Positions 1 through 8,772 of a stretch of 64,000 nt of DNA are shown piece by piece. This stretch comes from Faecalibacterium taiwanense (GTDB lineage: Bacteria; Bacillota; Clostridia; Oscillospirales; Ruminococcaceae), in assembly GCF_036632915.2 (NCBI RefSeq), contig NZ_CP155552.1, positions 2,891,390 through 2,955,389 of the forward strand, read 5' to 3'. Both the position numbers and the translations under genes were made by a program. The number at the start of each line of letters is the position of its first letter. The stretch's first letter is position 1. Below the pieces are notes generated by a model that saw only the letters and a list, made by a program, of their open reading frames with translations, was not told the DNA's origin and searched no databases.

Positions 1-2
1 GG

Positions 3-572
3 ACCCATGTGGGCCACTTCCGCCCGGACCAGAACATCCTGATGCACTCGGTGATGTACCGCACCGAGGTGCTGCGCAAGTGCGGCATGGTGCTGCCCAA
101 GCACACCTTCTATGTGGACAACATTTTTGTCTACCAGCCCCTGCCCTATGTCAAGAGCATGTACTACATGGATCTGGATCTGTACCGCTACTTCATTGGC
201 CGTGCCGACCAAAGCGTGAACGAGAGCATCATGGTAAAGCGGGTGGATCAGCAGCTGCGGGTCACCCGGCACATGATCGACTGTCAGGATCTGGATGAGC
301 TGAAGGATCAGAAACGTCTGCACGCTTACATGGTGCACTATCTGTCCGTGATGATGGCCGTGAGCGACATCTTCCTGCTGCTGGACGGCAGCGACGAGGC
401 AAAGGCCAAGCGCACCGGGCTGTGGCAGTACCTCAAGGACCACGTAAGCACCGGTGTTTACCGCGCCGTGCGCTACAATCTGGGCGGTCTGACCGACCTG
501 AAGTTCCCCGGCGGCGACAAGCTCACTCTGGGCGTCTACCGCCAGCTGCGCAAGGTCTTCAAGTTCAACTGA
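3..572 (+). CDS. Glycosyltransferase family 2, C-terminal part
   Basis: The reading frame is open from the left edge, so the true start lies outside the window; the GTG at position 9 is not a convincing start. The visible 190 residues resemble the C-terminal part of family 2 glycosyltransferases that build surface polysaccharide, with a YRTEVLRKCG-like stretch followed by an FYVDNIFV segment. The nucleotide-sugar binding half is missing because of the window edge. A membrane-associated role in exopolysaccharide or teichoic-type glycan synthesis is inferred, and a flippase gene lies nearby on the other strand (2656-4146). Moderately sure of the family, not of the substrate. Confidence 0.7.
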   Translation, partial: THVGHFRPDQNILMHSVMYRTEVLRKCGMVLPKHTFYVDNIFVYQPLPYVKSMYYMDLDLYRYFIGRADQSVNESIMVKRVDQQLRVTRHMIDCQDLDELKDQKRLHAYMVHYLSVMMAVSDIFLLLDGSDEAKAKRTGLWQYLKDHVSTGVYRAVRYNLGGLTDLKFPGGDKLTLGVYRQLRKVFKFN

Positions 573-585
573 TTCTTTGGAATTT

Positions 586-719
586 ACTCCTTCCGTCACG
601 TCTTACGCCGTGCCAGCTCCCTCAAAGAGGGAGCCTTTGGCAGAATGGAACACCTCTCCTTCTCGCCAGAGCCTCCCTCCGTGAGGGAGGTGGCATCGCG
701 CAGCGATGACGGAAGGAGT
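586..719. repeat. MITE-like palindromic intergenic element
   Basis: A 134-bp element bounded by a perfect 13-bp terminal inverted repeat (actccttccgtca / tgacggaaggagt). Inside are several smaller hairpins (gctccctc/gagggagc; cctccctc/gagggagg; atcgc/gcgat). It has no coding capacity. Such compact palindromic elements are typical of small non-autonomous repeats between genes; I recall similar ones in Faecalibacterium genomes but cannot check that here. It sits between the glycosyltransferase gene and an antiporter gene remnant. Confidence 0.7.
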
Positions 720-878
720 TTCTTTTATTTGCCCGACCGGAGCTCTTTGCCGGGGCTCCATATTCCGGTTGCTTTTTGTCTGGGCGGATAGTATACTGGA
801 CGTATATACGTTTTTTCTGGCTGTGCTGCGTTTTCCCTTTTCGTTCTTTCCTTTCGCTGATCGCGGGCCCGCTGCAGT

Positions 879-1124
879 GATGATATCCAGAAGTACCTCG
901 GCATCACCCTGCTGCCGCAGGCCGGTGTGGCACTTGGCATGGCTGCCACAGCCGCCCAGCTCTCGGACGGCCACATGGTGCGCAACGTGGTGCTGTTCTC
1001 GGTGCTGGTGTATGAGCTGGCAGGCCCCACGCTGAACAAGATCGCACTGACTGCCGCTGGAGAGATCCGTCCCGAGGGACGCACCAGCGCCCGTGTGGAG
1101 AACAAGCCGGAAGAAGTTGCATAA
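879..1124 (+). pseudogene. C-terminal remnant of a cation:proton antiporter
   Basis: The frame reads DDIQKYLGITLLPQAGVALG and ends with a charged cytoplasmic tail. This is the last membrane segment and tail of Na+/H+ (CPA1-like) antiporters. There is no start codon with a ribosome site, and a stop sits just upstream at 858-860; only about 80 of the usual 400 or more residues remain. I read this as the 3' end of a gene whose 5' part was lost. The palindromic element immediately upstream may mark the rearrangement. The family is fairly clear; that it is non-functional is inferred from truncation. Confidence 0.6.
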
Positions 1125-1157
1125 AAGGTTGTTTTTTGTCGAAATGTCACGCAATCA

Positions 1158-1186
1158 TTGACGAACCCTGTTATTTTTTGTATACT
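1158..1186 (+). promoter_or_regulatory. Sigma-A-type promoter for the AbrB-like gene
   Basis: TTGACG (1158-1163), a 17-bp spacer, then TATACT (1181-1186). It lies about 80 bp upstream of the ATG at 1269 and is correctly oriented. Confidence 0.75.
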
Positions 1187-1268
1187 GAGCATAGCGCCAC
1201 TGGAACAATTTTCCTATTGTGTCACAGACTGGCTATCACAGGAAAAGGATAAAGGAGAATGGAATACT

Positions 1269-1520
1269 ATGAAAAGTACCGGTATCGTCCGCGGCATCGA
1301 TGCGCTGGGCCGCATCGTTCTGCCCAAGGAGCTGCGCACCAGTATGCATCTGGACACTGACACCAAGCTGGAGATCTTTGTGGATGGCGACTCCATCGTG
1401 CTCAAAAAGCATCGGCCCGCCGGCAGCTGCGATTTCTGCGGCGAGGTGGATGAGTCTTCGGTGCAGTTTGCGGGCTACTGCATCTGCCCGGCCTGCCGCC
1501 GCAAGATCGGTGCACTGTAA
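1269..1520 (+). CDS. AbrB/SpoVT-family DNA-binding protein with zinc-ribbon-like tail
   Basis: 83 residues. The N-terminal part (MKSTGIVRGIDALGRIVLPK...) is the swapped-hairpin AbrB fold, and the C-terminal half has CDFC and CICPAC pairs that could bind zinc. AbrB-type regulators of this length act as dimers or tetramers on AT-rich promoters, usually at the transition to stationary phase. The ATG at 1269 is chosen because it follows a good ribosome site (aaggagaa, 1252-1259); the frame is open further upstream but starts there would cut off the conserved N-terminus. A promoter at 1158-1186 serves it. The alpha/beta hydrolase follows after 24 bp and may be co-transcribed. Target genes unknown. 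Confidence 0.85.
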   Translation: MKSTGIVRGIDALGRIVLPKELRTSMHLDTDTKLEIFVDGDSIVLKKHRPAGSCDFCGEVDESSVQFAGYCICPACRRKIGAL

Positions 1521-1544
1521 AACACACAAAAAGGAGGCTCTACT

Positions 1545-2474
1545 ATGAGCCAGATGATTGATTTCACCGTCCCGTCCACTGTGCCGGGGCGGACTTTGCA
1601 TGCCTTCCGCTGTGTGCCGGAGGGTGAAGTAAAGGCGGTTCTGCAGCTGTCCCACGGCATGGTGGAATTTATTGACCGCTACAAGCCGCTGGCGGAATAT
1701 CTGGCCGGGCGGGGCATTCTTGTTACCGGCCACGACCATTTGGGCCACGGCGGCTCCATCCGCACCAAAGCGGACTACGGCTACTTTGCCGAGCCGGACG
1801 GCAACCGCGCCGTTCTGGCCGACCTGCACGCCATGACCGTGCGCACCAAAGAGCTGTACCCGGGCGTGCCTTATTTTCTGCTGGGGCACAGCATGGGTTC
1901 GTTCTATGCCCGGCAGTATTTATGCGAATACGGCCATGAGCTGGACGGAGCCATCATCATGGGCACCGGCTTCCAGCCCAAGGCACTGGTGCAGTTTGCC
2001 AAGACCCTCTGCCGGGTGCTGGCGGTCTTTCATGGCTGGCAGTACCGCAGCAAGTTCGTGGCCAACATGTCCTTTATGGGCTACAACAAAGGGCTGGAGG
2101 GCCGCACCACCCACGACTGGCTCAACCGCGATCAGGCCGAGGTGGACAAATATCTGGCCGACGAACGCTGCACCTTTACCTTTACGCTGAACGCCTACTA
2201 CAGCATGTTCAGCGGCATCCTGCGCCTGCACGACCCGGCGTTCCTTGCAAAAATGCCCAAAGACCTGCCGCTGCTGTTCTTGGCTGGCGATGCCGACCCG
2301 GTGGGCGAACAGGGCAAGGGCGTGCAGCGTGCCATCCAGAGCCTGAAAGACGCCGGTGTGCAGAACATTGAGTGCAAGCTGTACCCCGGTGCCCGGCATG
2401 AACTGCTGGTGGAAACGAACCATCAGGAAGTGTTTGAAGATATCGGCAGCTGGCTGGAAAAGCATCTTGCCTGA
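1545..2474 (+). CDS. Alpha/beta hydrolase, monoacylglycerol-lipase-like
   Basis: 309 residues, the normal size for the serine aminopeptidase S33 / lysophospholipase family. The nucleophile elbow is LLGHSMGSF, the acid residue is likely the aspartate in LAGDADPVG, and the histidine is in YPGARHELL. The N-terminal GMVEFIDRYKPLAEYL segment is typical of PldB-like enzymes that cleave monoacylglycerols or lysophospholipids. No signal peptide, so cytoplasmic. A strong ribosome site (aaggagg) precedes the ATG. The gene ends before two hairpin terminators (2491-2522 and 2600-2631). Substrate is inferred from family only. Confidence 0.85.
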   Translation: MSQMIDFTVPSTVPGRTLHAFRCVPEGEVKAVLQLSHGMVEFIDRYKPLAEYLAGRGILVTGHDHLGHGGSIRTKADYGYFAEPDGNRAVLADLHAMTVRTKELYPGVPYFLLGHSMGSFYARQYLCEYGHELDGAIIMGTGFQPKALVQFAKTLCRVLAVFHGWQYRSKFVANMSFMGYNKGLEGRTTHDWLNRDQAEVDKYLADERCTFTFTLNAYYSMFSGILRLHDPAFLAKMPKDLPLLFLAGDADPVGEQGKGVQRAIQSLKDAGVQNIECKLYPGARHELLVETNHQEVFEDIGSWLEKHLA

Positions 2475-2490
2475 TCTGCCGCATCCGTTT

Positions 2491-2522
2491 TACCGTCATT
2501 CTGAGGAATGGCGGTACTTTTT
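2491..2522 (+). terminator. Hairpin terminator after the hydrolase gene
   Basis: Stem taccgtcatt / aatggcggta (with one G-T pair) followed by a T-run, 17 bp after the hydrolase stop. Confidence 0.6.
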
Positions 2523-2599
2523 GCCCTAATGGCTGGCGGCACTTTTGCCAGCCTGACCGGCAAAAATGCCCGGCACTGAAAGTTTTCCCGATTGCTGAA

Positions 2600-2631
2600 A
2601 AAGTCCCCGGAACCAGCGTTCCGGGGACTTT
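2600..2631. terminator. Bidirectional terminator between convergent genes
   Basis: A perfect 14-bp stem (aaagtccccggaac / gttccggggacttt) with a 4-base loop, A-rich on one side and T-rich on the other. It can serve both the hydrolase on the plus strand and the flippase on the minus strand. Confidence 0.8.
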
Positions 2632-2655
2632 CTGCGTTTATTTTCAGTTATGCTG

Positions 2656-4146
2656 TTATGCTTTCTTGGGTGCGATCCAGCCGTCGATCACATTTACCAG
2701 TGCCTTGCCGCGGCGGCCCAGAAGCTTGGGCAGCAGGACACGGGCCATGGCCCACACACCGGCAAAGTTGTACAGGATGATCAGCGCCGTGATGATGCCG
2801 GTCCACAGGCCATAGAGCGGCGTTTCGGCCAGCAGCACAAAGGCTTCGATCACCAGCGCAGCCGCATTCACCAGCACGCGGCCCGGATGTACCTGCATCC
2901 CGATCATGCGGTGGGCATCGATGGCGCGCAGGGTGAACACCAGCGCAAGGCCAAGGAAGGACGCATAGGTAGCGCCCACAGGCCCCCACCACTTGATGAA
3001 GAAGTAGTTCATGATGCAGTTGCTCACAGCACCCGCCATCATGGTGATCATGCTGCGGGCGGACTTTTTATTCACCACATACACGCTGTTCATGAACTGG
3101 TTGAAGCAGCTGCAGGTGGAAGCCAGCACAAGGAAGGGCACAAAGTGCCATGCATAGTAGTAGTTGGACTTCATCACGTGCATCACCGGGCGGCACAGCC
3201 AGATGATACCGGCTGCGCAGCAGAACAGCACACTGGAATAGGTGCGGAAAATTTTGGTAAAGAACTTTGCGCGGCCCTCTTCCTCGGTCACAGCGGAAAG
3301 CTGCCATGCATCGTAGAAGATCAGGCCCAGCGTAGTAAGGATGGTGGGCAGGAAATAGCCGGTGGAAAGCAGGCCGCTCCATGCATTGCCGTCGCGGCCG
3401 TCCAGACCGTTGCACATCTCACGCACAAAGAACAGGTCGGATGCGTTGATGATCCAGAAGCTGATCTGTGCCGGGATCATGGGCAGCGAGAAGCGCAGCA
3501 TCTGCTTCCACAGATCCTTGTTGATGCCCTTCAGCTCCACATAGTTCCACAGCTTGCCGGTGAACATCAGGAACAGCACACTGGAAAGGTCGCCGCTGAT
3601 GATGGCCAGCAGGTAGCCGTTGGCACCCCACTTGAAGCCCACCAGATACAGCACGTAGAAAGCCATAGTGGCTACGGTGCACAGCACGCCGTCCACGGCC
3701 ACCAGCTTGTTCCACTGGCGGCTGCGCACGAACTGGGTGCACAGGGTGCGCAGGCAGCTCATGAGCACATAGATGTAAATGAGCAGGCCGTACTGTGCCA
3801 TATCGGGCAGGAACTGCGCAATGGGCCAGCACAGCACCAGAATGCCAAAGCCGCCCAGAATGGTCAGCAGGCCGTTGGTGAACACCTGTTTTTCGCTGTT
3901 GCCCTTGTCCAGACCAAAGCGGATGATGGCGTTGGACATGCCCATGGACACGAACGGGATGAGCAGGTTCGCGTACTGGCTCAGGATCTTGGAAAGGCCC
4001 AGATCGGAGATCTCCGCCATTGCATAGGTCAGGAACGGCTGGACGATCAGGGTGAGCAGCTTTGACGAAAAGCTGGAAATTGCAAAGATCAATGTGTTGC
4101 CGGCCAGCTTTGAATATTTATCGCCGGACTTTTTTTCGTTTTCCAA
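2656..4146 (-). CDS. Wzx/MATE-type polysaccharide flippase
   Basis: 496 residues with about twelve to fourteen hydrophobic segments, matching the oligosaccharyl-lipid flippase superfamily that moves undecaprenyl-linked glycans across the membrane. The N-terminus (KLAGNTLIFAISSFSSKLL) is characteristic of Wzx proteins. The start is taken as TTG at 4146, nine bases after an aggagg ribosome site; no ATG fits better. A glycosyltransferase at the left edge on the other strand supports a surface-glycan context, though the two are not in one operon. Exact substrate unknown. Confidence 0.85.
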   Translation of the reverse strand: MENEKKSGDKYSKLAGNTLIFAISSFSSKLLTLIVQPFLTYAMAEISDLGLSKILSQYANLLIPFVSMGMSNAIIRFGLDKGNSEKQVFTNGLLTILGGFGILVLCWPIAQFLPDMAQYGLLIYIYVLMSCLRTLCTQFVRSRQWNKLVAVDGVLCTVATMAFYVLYLVGFKWGANGYLLAIISGDLSSVLFLMFTGKLWNYVELKGINKDLWKQMLRFSLPMIPAQISFWIINASDLFFVREMCNGLDGRDGNAWSGLLSTGYFLPTILTTLGLIFYDAWQLSAVTEEEGRAKFFTKIFRTYSSVLFCCAAGIIWLCRPVMHVMKSNYYYAWHFVPFLVLASTCSCFNQFMNSVYVVNKKSARSMITMMAGAVSNCIMNYFFIKWWGPVGATYASFLGLALVFTLRAIDAHRMIGMQVHPGRVLVNAAALVIEAFVLLAETPLYGLWTGIITALIILYNFAGVWAMARVLLPKLLGRRGKALVNVIDGWIAPKKA

Positions 4147-4222
4147 GGGAACTTCCCTCCTGTTTTACAATTCGGATGCGGGCCGGTCTGTGACTGCCCG
4201 CATCCGCTTTCCCACTATTTAG

Positions 4223-4777
4223 TCACTTTAAAAGCGCCCGCCGGGCTTTCCAGTCCGGCAGCAGCTTTGCCACCTCGGCCCAGAACGCCGGGCTGTGGTT
4301 GGGCTGCAAAAAGTGGCAGTACTCATGCACTACCACATAAATCTGCGCCGCCGGGGGCATATGATACAGCTGCAAAGCAAAGGTGATCTGCCGCTTTGCC
4401 ATAAAGCACACGCCCCACCGGCTGGTCATGCTGCGCACTTTGATAACAGGCTTGTGCCCGCCCAGCACTCCGGCAAAGGCCGGGTAGACCTTATCGCTCA
4501 TGGCCGTAAAATAGGCCAGCGCTGTTTCCTTATCCGGCAGAGACCGCGCTTCCTGCGCTGCGCGCCGCATGGCACGTTCCCGGGCCTGCTGCACCCAGTC
4601 GGCGCGTGCGGCCACAAAACGGTCTGCCGCTTCTGCGCTCGTCCGCAGGGGGATGCTCACCGCCACGGTGCCATCCTCCCGCACACGGATGTTCAGGTTC
4701 TTGACCCGTTTGCGGGTCAGCTCGTATTGGATGCCGCCTGCCGTGCGCAGCTGTGTCTCCTGCTTTCTGCCCGCCAT
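4223..4777 (-). CDS. YgjP/SprT-like M48-type metallopeptidase (DUF45)
   Basis: 184 residues. The zinc-binding motif VVHEYCHFLQPNHSPAFW has the HExxH pair and a third histidine, typical of DUF45/YgjP proteins. The upstream CFMAKRQITF segment and the C-terminal LPDWKARRALL are also usual in the family. The ATG at 4777 lies 5 nt after the stop of the EamA gene, so translation is probably coupled; an upstream in-frame start would read into that gene. Cytoplasmic, function in the cell uncertain. Confidence 0.8.
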   Translation of the reverse strand: MAGRKQETQLRTAGGIQYELTRKRVKNLNIRVREDGTVAVSIPLRTSAEAADRFVAARADWVQQARERAMRRAAQEARSLPDKETALAYFTAMSDKVYPAFAGVLGGHKPVIKVRSMTSRWGVCFMAKRQITFALQLYHMPPAAQIYVVVHEYCHFLQPNHSPAFWAEVAKLLPDWKARRALLK

Positions 4778-4781
4778 GAGG

Positions 4782-5702
4782 TCAGGTAGTCTTTTTTGCC
4801 CGGTGCAGCATTTCCAGCGGCAGCTGGGCCAGCACCACGGCAGCAAAGATCAGCACGCAGCCAAAGACTTCCCGGGCAGAAAGGTTCTGGTGCAGCAGCA
4901 TCCAGCCGCCCAGCGCACTGAACACGCTTTCCAGACACATGATCAGGCTGGCAATGGCGGGGTTCAGGTCCCGCTGGCCCAGAATTTGCAGGGTGTAGGC
5001 CACGCCGCTGGACATGATGCCGCAGTAGAGGATCGGCAGCGCATTCTCCGCGAACTGCGCTGCGGAAGGTGTCTCGAACAGCAGAGCCGCAGCGGTGCTT
5101 TCCACCGACACCACCAGAAACTCGGCAAGGCTCAGCCGCACGCCGTCCACCTGCGGGGCAAAGTGATCCACCGCAATGATCTGGAAGCTGAACAGCACCG
5201 CGCAGCTCAGCAGGAGCCAGTCGCTGGATTCGATGCTGCCAAAGCCGTTTTTCATGCACAGCAGATACAGGCCCAGCACGGCTACCACCATGCTCACCCA
5301 CAGCTGCGCGCTTCCCTTGCGGCCCAGAAACAGGCCGAACACCGGCACCAGCACCACGTACATGGCGGTCAGGAAGCCAGCCTTTGCCGTGGACGGATTG
5401 ATGGTAATGCCGATCTGCTGTGCAGCGGAAGCAGCAAACAGAAGGGTGCCGCACACAAAGCCTGCCGCCCGCAGCTTTTTCTTCTCGGCAGCAGTTTTGG
5501 GCTTTGCATCGGTGCCGCTTTTGCGGCGGATGGCATCAAACACCATCACCGTGGGGATCAGCACCAGTACAGCCAGCCAGCTGCGCCCGGCCAGAAAGCT
5601 GTAGGCTCCCATGCCGGAACCGGCGCTCTGGGCCACAAAGGCTGTGCCCCAAATAAGGGAGCACAGCAGCAAAAGCAGAGAGTTCTTGGTTTGTGTGTTC
5701 AT
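4782..5702 (-). CDS. EamA/DMT-family transporter
   Basis: 306 residues with ten predicted membrane helices in two homologous halves, the standard drug/metabolite transporter architecture. The first helix carries LLLCSLIWGTAFVAQ, a hallmark of EamA N-termini. The start ATG (5702) overlaps the stop of the lipoprotein gene in a TGATG arrangement, and the metallopeptidase gene follows, so the three genes form one minus-strand operon. The transported metabolite cannot be told from sequence. Confidence 0.85.
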   Translation of the reverse strand: MNTQTKNSLLLLLCSLIWGTAFVAQSAGSGMGAYSFLAGRSWLAVLVLIPTVMVFDAIRRKSGTDAKPKTAAEKKKLRAAGFVCGTLLFAASAAQQIGITINPSTAKAGFLTAMYVVLVPVFGLFLGRKGSAQLWVSMVVAVLGLYLLCMKNGFGSIESSDWLLLSCAVLFSFQIIAVDHFAPQVDGVRLSLAEFLVVSVESTAAALLFETPSAAQFAENALPILYCGIMSSGVAYTLQILGQRDLNPAIASLIMCLESVFSALGGWMLLHQNLSAREVFGCVLIFAAVVLAQLPLEMLHRAKKTT

Positions 5703-6241
5703 CAGCCAATGCCCTCCACCTTCAGCAGGCCGTACAGGTAGTACTTGCTGGAGTCATAGGAGATGGTCACACGGTACTGCGCCGCCGGGTCCAGCCCGGA
5801 GATGGTGCAGCGGTAGTCGGTGCCGTCGGTATGGATATAATAGGTGCTGTCGGTCACATACTCTGCGCCGCCGTCCACCTTTTTCCACACGGCCACCTTG
5901 AACCGCTGGGTGCCCTCAGCCGTGCCGCAACCCATAATACTCAGCGTGCCGGAGGGCACGGTAAAGTAGCTGGTCTGGCGGCTCCAGATGCCGTTGAACA
6001 CTGCATACAGGCAGCCATCCGCCGTGGCCGTGGCAAACTTGGCTGAGGAGTCTGCAATGCCCTGAATGATCAGCGGATCACCGGTCTGGTCGGCCCAGCG
6101 GGTAGTGTCCTCTTCCTGCACTTCGTCTGAAGTGCCCGATGCCTTGTGCACGATGCTCTTCAGGGTGTCCTTGCAGCCGATCAGGCCCACTGCAAGCACC
6201 AGCGCCATCAGCAGCACAACGATCCTTTTTTTCATCTTCAT
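5702..6241 (-). CDS. Small lipoprotein, function unknown
   Basis: 179 residues starting MKMKKRIVVLLMAL, with a lipobox LIGC at about residues 18-21, so it should be lipid-anchored on the outer face of the membrane. The mature part is threonine/serine-rich with a beta-sandwich feel and matches no family I recognise. The start at 6241 follows a gaggaaa ribosome site; the ATG two codons later is an alternative. The promoter at 6321-6349 is well placed. First gene of a three-gene operon with the EamA transporter and the metallopeptidase. Confidence 0.75.
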   Translation of the reverse strand: MKMKKRIVVLLMALVLAVGLIGCKDTLKSIVHKASGTSDEVQEEDTTRWADQTGDPLIIQGIADSSAKFATATADGCLYAVFNGIWSRQTSYFTVPSGTLSIMGCGTAEGTQRFKVAVWKKVDGGAEYVTDSTYYIHTDGTDYRCTISGLDPAAQYRVTISYDSSKYYLYGLLKVEGIG

Positions 6242-6320
6242 ACGTTTCCTCACGAAGCAATGCGCTTCTCTTTGTTTTTCATCCTTCCGCCCTGTTCTTG
6301 TACAGAGCAGATACAGATAT

Positions 6321-6349
6321 AGTATACCGCATTTTCCGGCGCTGTACAA
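6321..6349 (-). promoter_or_regulatory. Sigma-A-type promoter for the lipoprotein operon
   Basis: Read on the minus strand: TTGTAC, 17-bp spacer, TATACT. It lies 80 bp upstream of the lipoprotein start. Confidence 0.75.
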
Positions 6350-6373
6350 GACGTTTGTCCTGTGCCGTACTGC

Positions 6374-6400
6374 AAGAAAAGCCCCGCCGGGGCTTTTCTT
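6374..6400. terminator. Terminator after the GH10-like gene
   Basis: Perfect 12-bp stem aagaaaagcccc / ggggcttttctt with a 3-base loop, 24 bp beyond the stop codon of the minus-strand glycosidase gene and just upstream of the next operon promoter. Confidence 0.75.
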
Positions 6401-6423
6401 TTTGTGCGGTTTGCCGCCCGATT

Positions 6424-7716
6424 TTACGTTTCTTTGCCAGTGACCGCCCGCAGGGCAGCACACTCGGCAGCGGCCTGCTCCGGTGCGCCCGCACCAAACA
6501 GACTGCCGTACCGGTACAGCGCCCAGCCGCCCGCGTTCTGGCTGCGCAGGTCCTGCACCTGCCGGGCCAGCACATCGCCGGTGCTCCAGCCGCTCACGCT
6601 GTCCGGGTTCGCGCCGCCGTCACCTGCGCCCACGCGGTACGCGCCCAGCCCGAAGTACAGGGCCACGCCCTCTGCGCGCGGGTACGCCAGCCACGCGGGC
6701 ACGATGTTCTCAAAGGCAAATCGGGTGCTGCCGCTCTGCAGCGTGTAGCCATAGCCCCAGTAGATCTGCGGGCAGAGATAATCCACCACCTGTTCTTCCC
6801 CGCCCGCAGCCAGCCACGCCGTCACATCGCTGTACTGGCTGTTGAGGTCGTTGTCGGGATTCCCCTGCGGACTGATGCCAAAGCGCAGCGTCGGGTCTGC
6901 AGTCTTCACCGTGTCGTGCACCTTCTTGACCAGAGCGGTCACGTTCTGCCGCCGCCATGCTGCAAGGTCTGCCGCACCGCTGGCCGCAAACTGCGCCGCA
7001 TCGATGCTTTCTTCGGTCGTAGGGTAAAAATAATCGTCAAAGTGGATGCCGTCCACCGCGTAGTTCTGCAAAAGCTCGGCCACGCCCTGCACCACATAGT
7101 CCGCCGCTGCAGGCTCGGCCGGGTTCAGATACAGCCCGTCGCCCACTGCACACACCCATTCCGGGTGGGTGTTGGCAAGGTTGTTCTCTGCCAGATTCGG
7201 CGGCATGGCTGCAGAGGACCGCAGCCGGTAGGGATTCAGCCACGCCTCCACCGAAAGGCCTCGCCCGTGGGCCTCCTGCAAAAGGATGTCCAGCGGGTCA
7301 AAACCGGGGTCCTGCCCTTGCACGCCGGTGCACAGGTGGCTCCACGGGAACAGCTGGCTTTTGTAAAGTGCATCTCCGAAGGGCCGCACCTGCGCAAGCA
7401 CCGTGTTCAGCCCAAGGCCCGCGCAGTTTTCCAGCATTTGCACGCACCCGGCGCGGAAGGCATCCGCCGAGGAAAAATCCATTGCTGCCCATTCCAGATA
7501 GCTCACCCATACGGCCCGCCACTCGCCTGCAGGCAGGGCAGGGTTCTCAACAGGGTGTTTTTCTGCTTTCGTTTTGTCCTGTTTGGAAAACTTTTTTCTG
7601 CGCAGCCACAGCCCCGCACCCACACAGGCAGCAGCACCGGCCCCCGCCAGAAAGGTGCGCCGGTTCACACGGCGCGGTTCCGCTTCCGTTTTTTTGGACT
7701 TGCGCCGCTGGGTCAC
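6424..7716 (-). CDS. GH10-like glycosyl hydrolase (GHL10/YddW type), exported
   Basis: 430 residues. The N-terminus has a twin-arginine-like NRRTFLAGAG stretch and a hydrophobic segment, so export (Tat or Sec) is likely. The body matches the GHL10 family of peptidoglycan- or glycan-active hydrolases: EWRAVWVSYLEW, ENCAGLGLNTVLAQVRPFGD, GLSVEAWLNPYRL, VDGIHFDDYFYP and QIYWGYG blocks are visible in order. The start is GTG (7716), overlapping the upstream membrane protein stop as GTGA, so the two genes are coupled. Precise substrate not known. Confidence 0.85.
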   Translation of the reverse strand: MTQRRKSKKTEAEPRRVNRRTFLAGAGAAACVGAGLWLRRKKFSKQDKTKAEKHPVENPALPAGEWRAVWVSYLEWAAMDFSSADAFRAGCVQMLENCAGLGLNTVLAQVRPFGDALYKSQLFPWSHLCTGVQGQDPGFDPLDILLQEAHGRGLSVEAWLNPYRLRSSAAMPPNLAENNLANTHPEWVCAVGDGLYLNPAEPAAADYVVQGVAELLQNYAVDGIHFDDYFYPTTEESIDAAQFAASGAADLAAWRRQNVTALVKKVHDTVKTADPTLRFGISPQGNPDNDLNSQYSDVTAWLAAGGEEQVVDYLCPQIYWGYGYTLQSGSTRFAFENIVPAWLAYPRAEGVALYFGLGAYRVGAGDGGANPDSVSGWSTGDVLARQVQDLRSQNAGGWALYRYGSLFGAGAPEQAAAECAALRAVTGKET

Positions 7717-8213
7717 AGGGTCTCCTCCTGGGTCTTATACAGCACAAGCGCTGCCCAGCCCCGGGCGCAGGCCAGCAGCACGAACATGATGTTCGTCCAG
7801 AAGGCAAGGGCGCTCATACCCGCATACTTCGTCAGCAGCCAGAACAAAAGGCGCAGCGCTTCCGAGATGCACACCAGCTGCAGCGGGCGCTGAACGGGCC
7901 TGCCGTGGCCGTACTCGATGGCAAGCAGGCCCGGCCACACCAGTGCCGAGCACAGGTCGCCCGCCCAGCCGCCTGCAGCCAGCTTGCTGAGCATCAGCAG
8001 CACGAACACCAGCGTGTAGCTGCGCTTATCCTTGGCGGGAGCACCCTTCTGTGCGGCCAAAAACAGCACTGCAATGCCGGTGATGCAGAACACGATCAGT
8101 TCCAGCCCCGAAAAATCCATGCCGCCCAGCACGGCAAAGCCGCCCAGCATGGACATTGCCGCTGCCGCCAGCAGGAAAAAATACCAGGTCTTGCGTGTAA
8201 ATTTGAGCTTCAT
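7713..8213 (-). CDS. Polytopic membrane protein, unknown
   Basis: 166 residues with about five hydrophobic helices and a basic N-terminus (MKLKFTRKTWYFF). No family recognised. It overlaps the GH10-like gene by four bases (GTGA) and shares its transcript. A good ribosome site is visible just upstream (gggaggaacacaATG on the minus strand). Confidence 0.65.
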   Translation of the reverse strand: MKLKFTRKTWYFFLLAAAAMSMLGGFAVLGGMDFSGLELIVFCITGIAVLFLAAQKGAPAKDKRSYTLVFVLLMLSKLAAGGWAGDLCSALVWPGLLAIEYGHGRPVQRPLQLVCISEALRLLFWLLTKYAGMSALAFWTNIMFVLLACARGWAALVLYKTQEETL

Positions 8214-8275
8214 TGTGTTCCTCCCGCCTGCAGCAGTGCGCAGGCTCCTGACAAAATTTTCAAAGAATTAAAAAT

Positions 8276-8284
8276 ATTATAGCA
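8276..8284 (-). promoter_or_regulatory. Extended -10 promoter for the membrane protein/GH10 operon
   Basis: On the minus strand TGCTATAAT, a consensus -10 hexamer with the TGn extension, 63 bp from the start codon. No good -35 at 17 bp, which the extension can compensate for. Confidence 0.55.
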
Positions 8285-8336
8285 CAAAAGTATGCGGGTT
8301 GTGTTACAATAAGAAAAACTCTTCAGGAGGATCTTC

Positions 8337-8756
8337 ATGAACGCCGCAGTTTCCATTGTCCTGCTTGCCGCCGTACTTGGCGTGATCGTTTTTCTTTTGT
8401 CCCGGCGCGAGAATACCCGCCGCAGCCAGTACGGCCCCGCCGGCCTTTCGGAGTTCCGCACCGACCTGCCGCTGGACGAGTGCTTCGACCGGCTGGACGA
8501 GCACAGGGATGCCGACGAGTTCGTGTACGAGTGCCGCCGGGAAAAGGACGGCGGCTTTCTGCTGCATCTCACCCTGCACCAGCCCACCCAGCAGCCGCTG
8601 GACACCCTGTATACCCTCCGGCTGGACCCCGGTCGTCAGACCGTAGTGACCCTGATCTTCATCCGCGAGGCCTTTGGCTACAAGGAGCCGCTGTTCCCGC
8701 AGGAAATGCTTGATCGTTTTATGCAGCAGAAGCTGGATGCCCACCGTACCAAATAA
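8337..8756 (+). CDS. Small membrane-anchored protein, unknown
   Basis: 139 residues: one N-terminal membrane helix (VSIVLLAAVLGVIVFLL) followed by a soluble acidic domain of about 110 residues. Strong ribosome site (caggagg) before ATG. It is divergent from the membrane protein at 7713-8213. No recognised family. Last core gene before the tRNA integration site. Confidence 0.65.
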   Translation: MNAAVSIVLLAAVLGVIVFLLSRRENTRRSQYGPAGLSEFRTDLPLDECFDRLDEHRDADEFVYECRREKDGGFLLHLTLHQPTQQPLDTLYTLRLDPGRQTVVTLIFIREAFGYKEPLFPQEMLDRFMQQKLDAHRTK

Positions 8757-8772
8757 AGTTTTGTGTAAATGC

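Noticed and set aside
2650..4065. Long open frame on the plus strand opposite the flippase gene
   Set aside because: It is histidine- and glutamine-rich antisense sequence of a clear membrane protein gene, with no ribosome site.
6139..7893. 584-codon plus-strand frame across the lipoprotein and GH10-like genes
   Set aside because: It spans two well-supported minus-strand genes and their terminator, and its composition is typical of GC-rich antisense frames.
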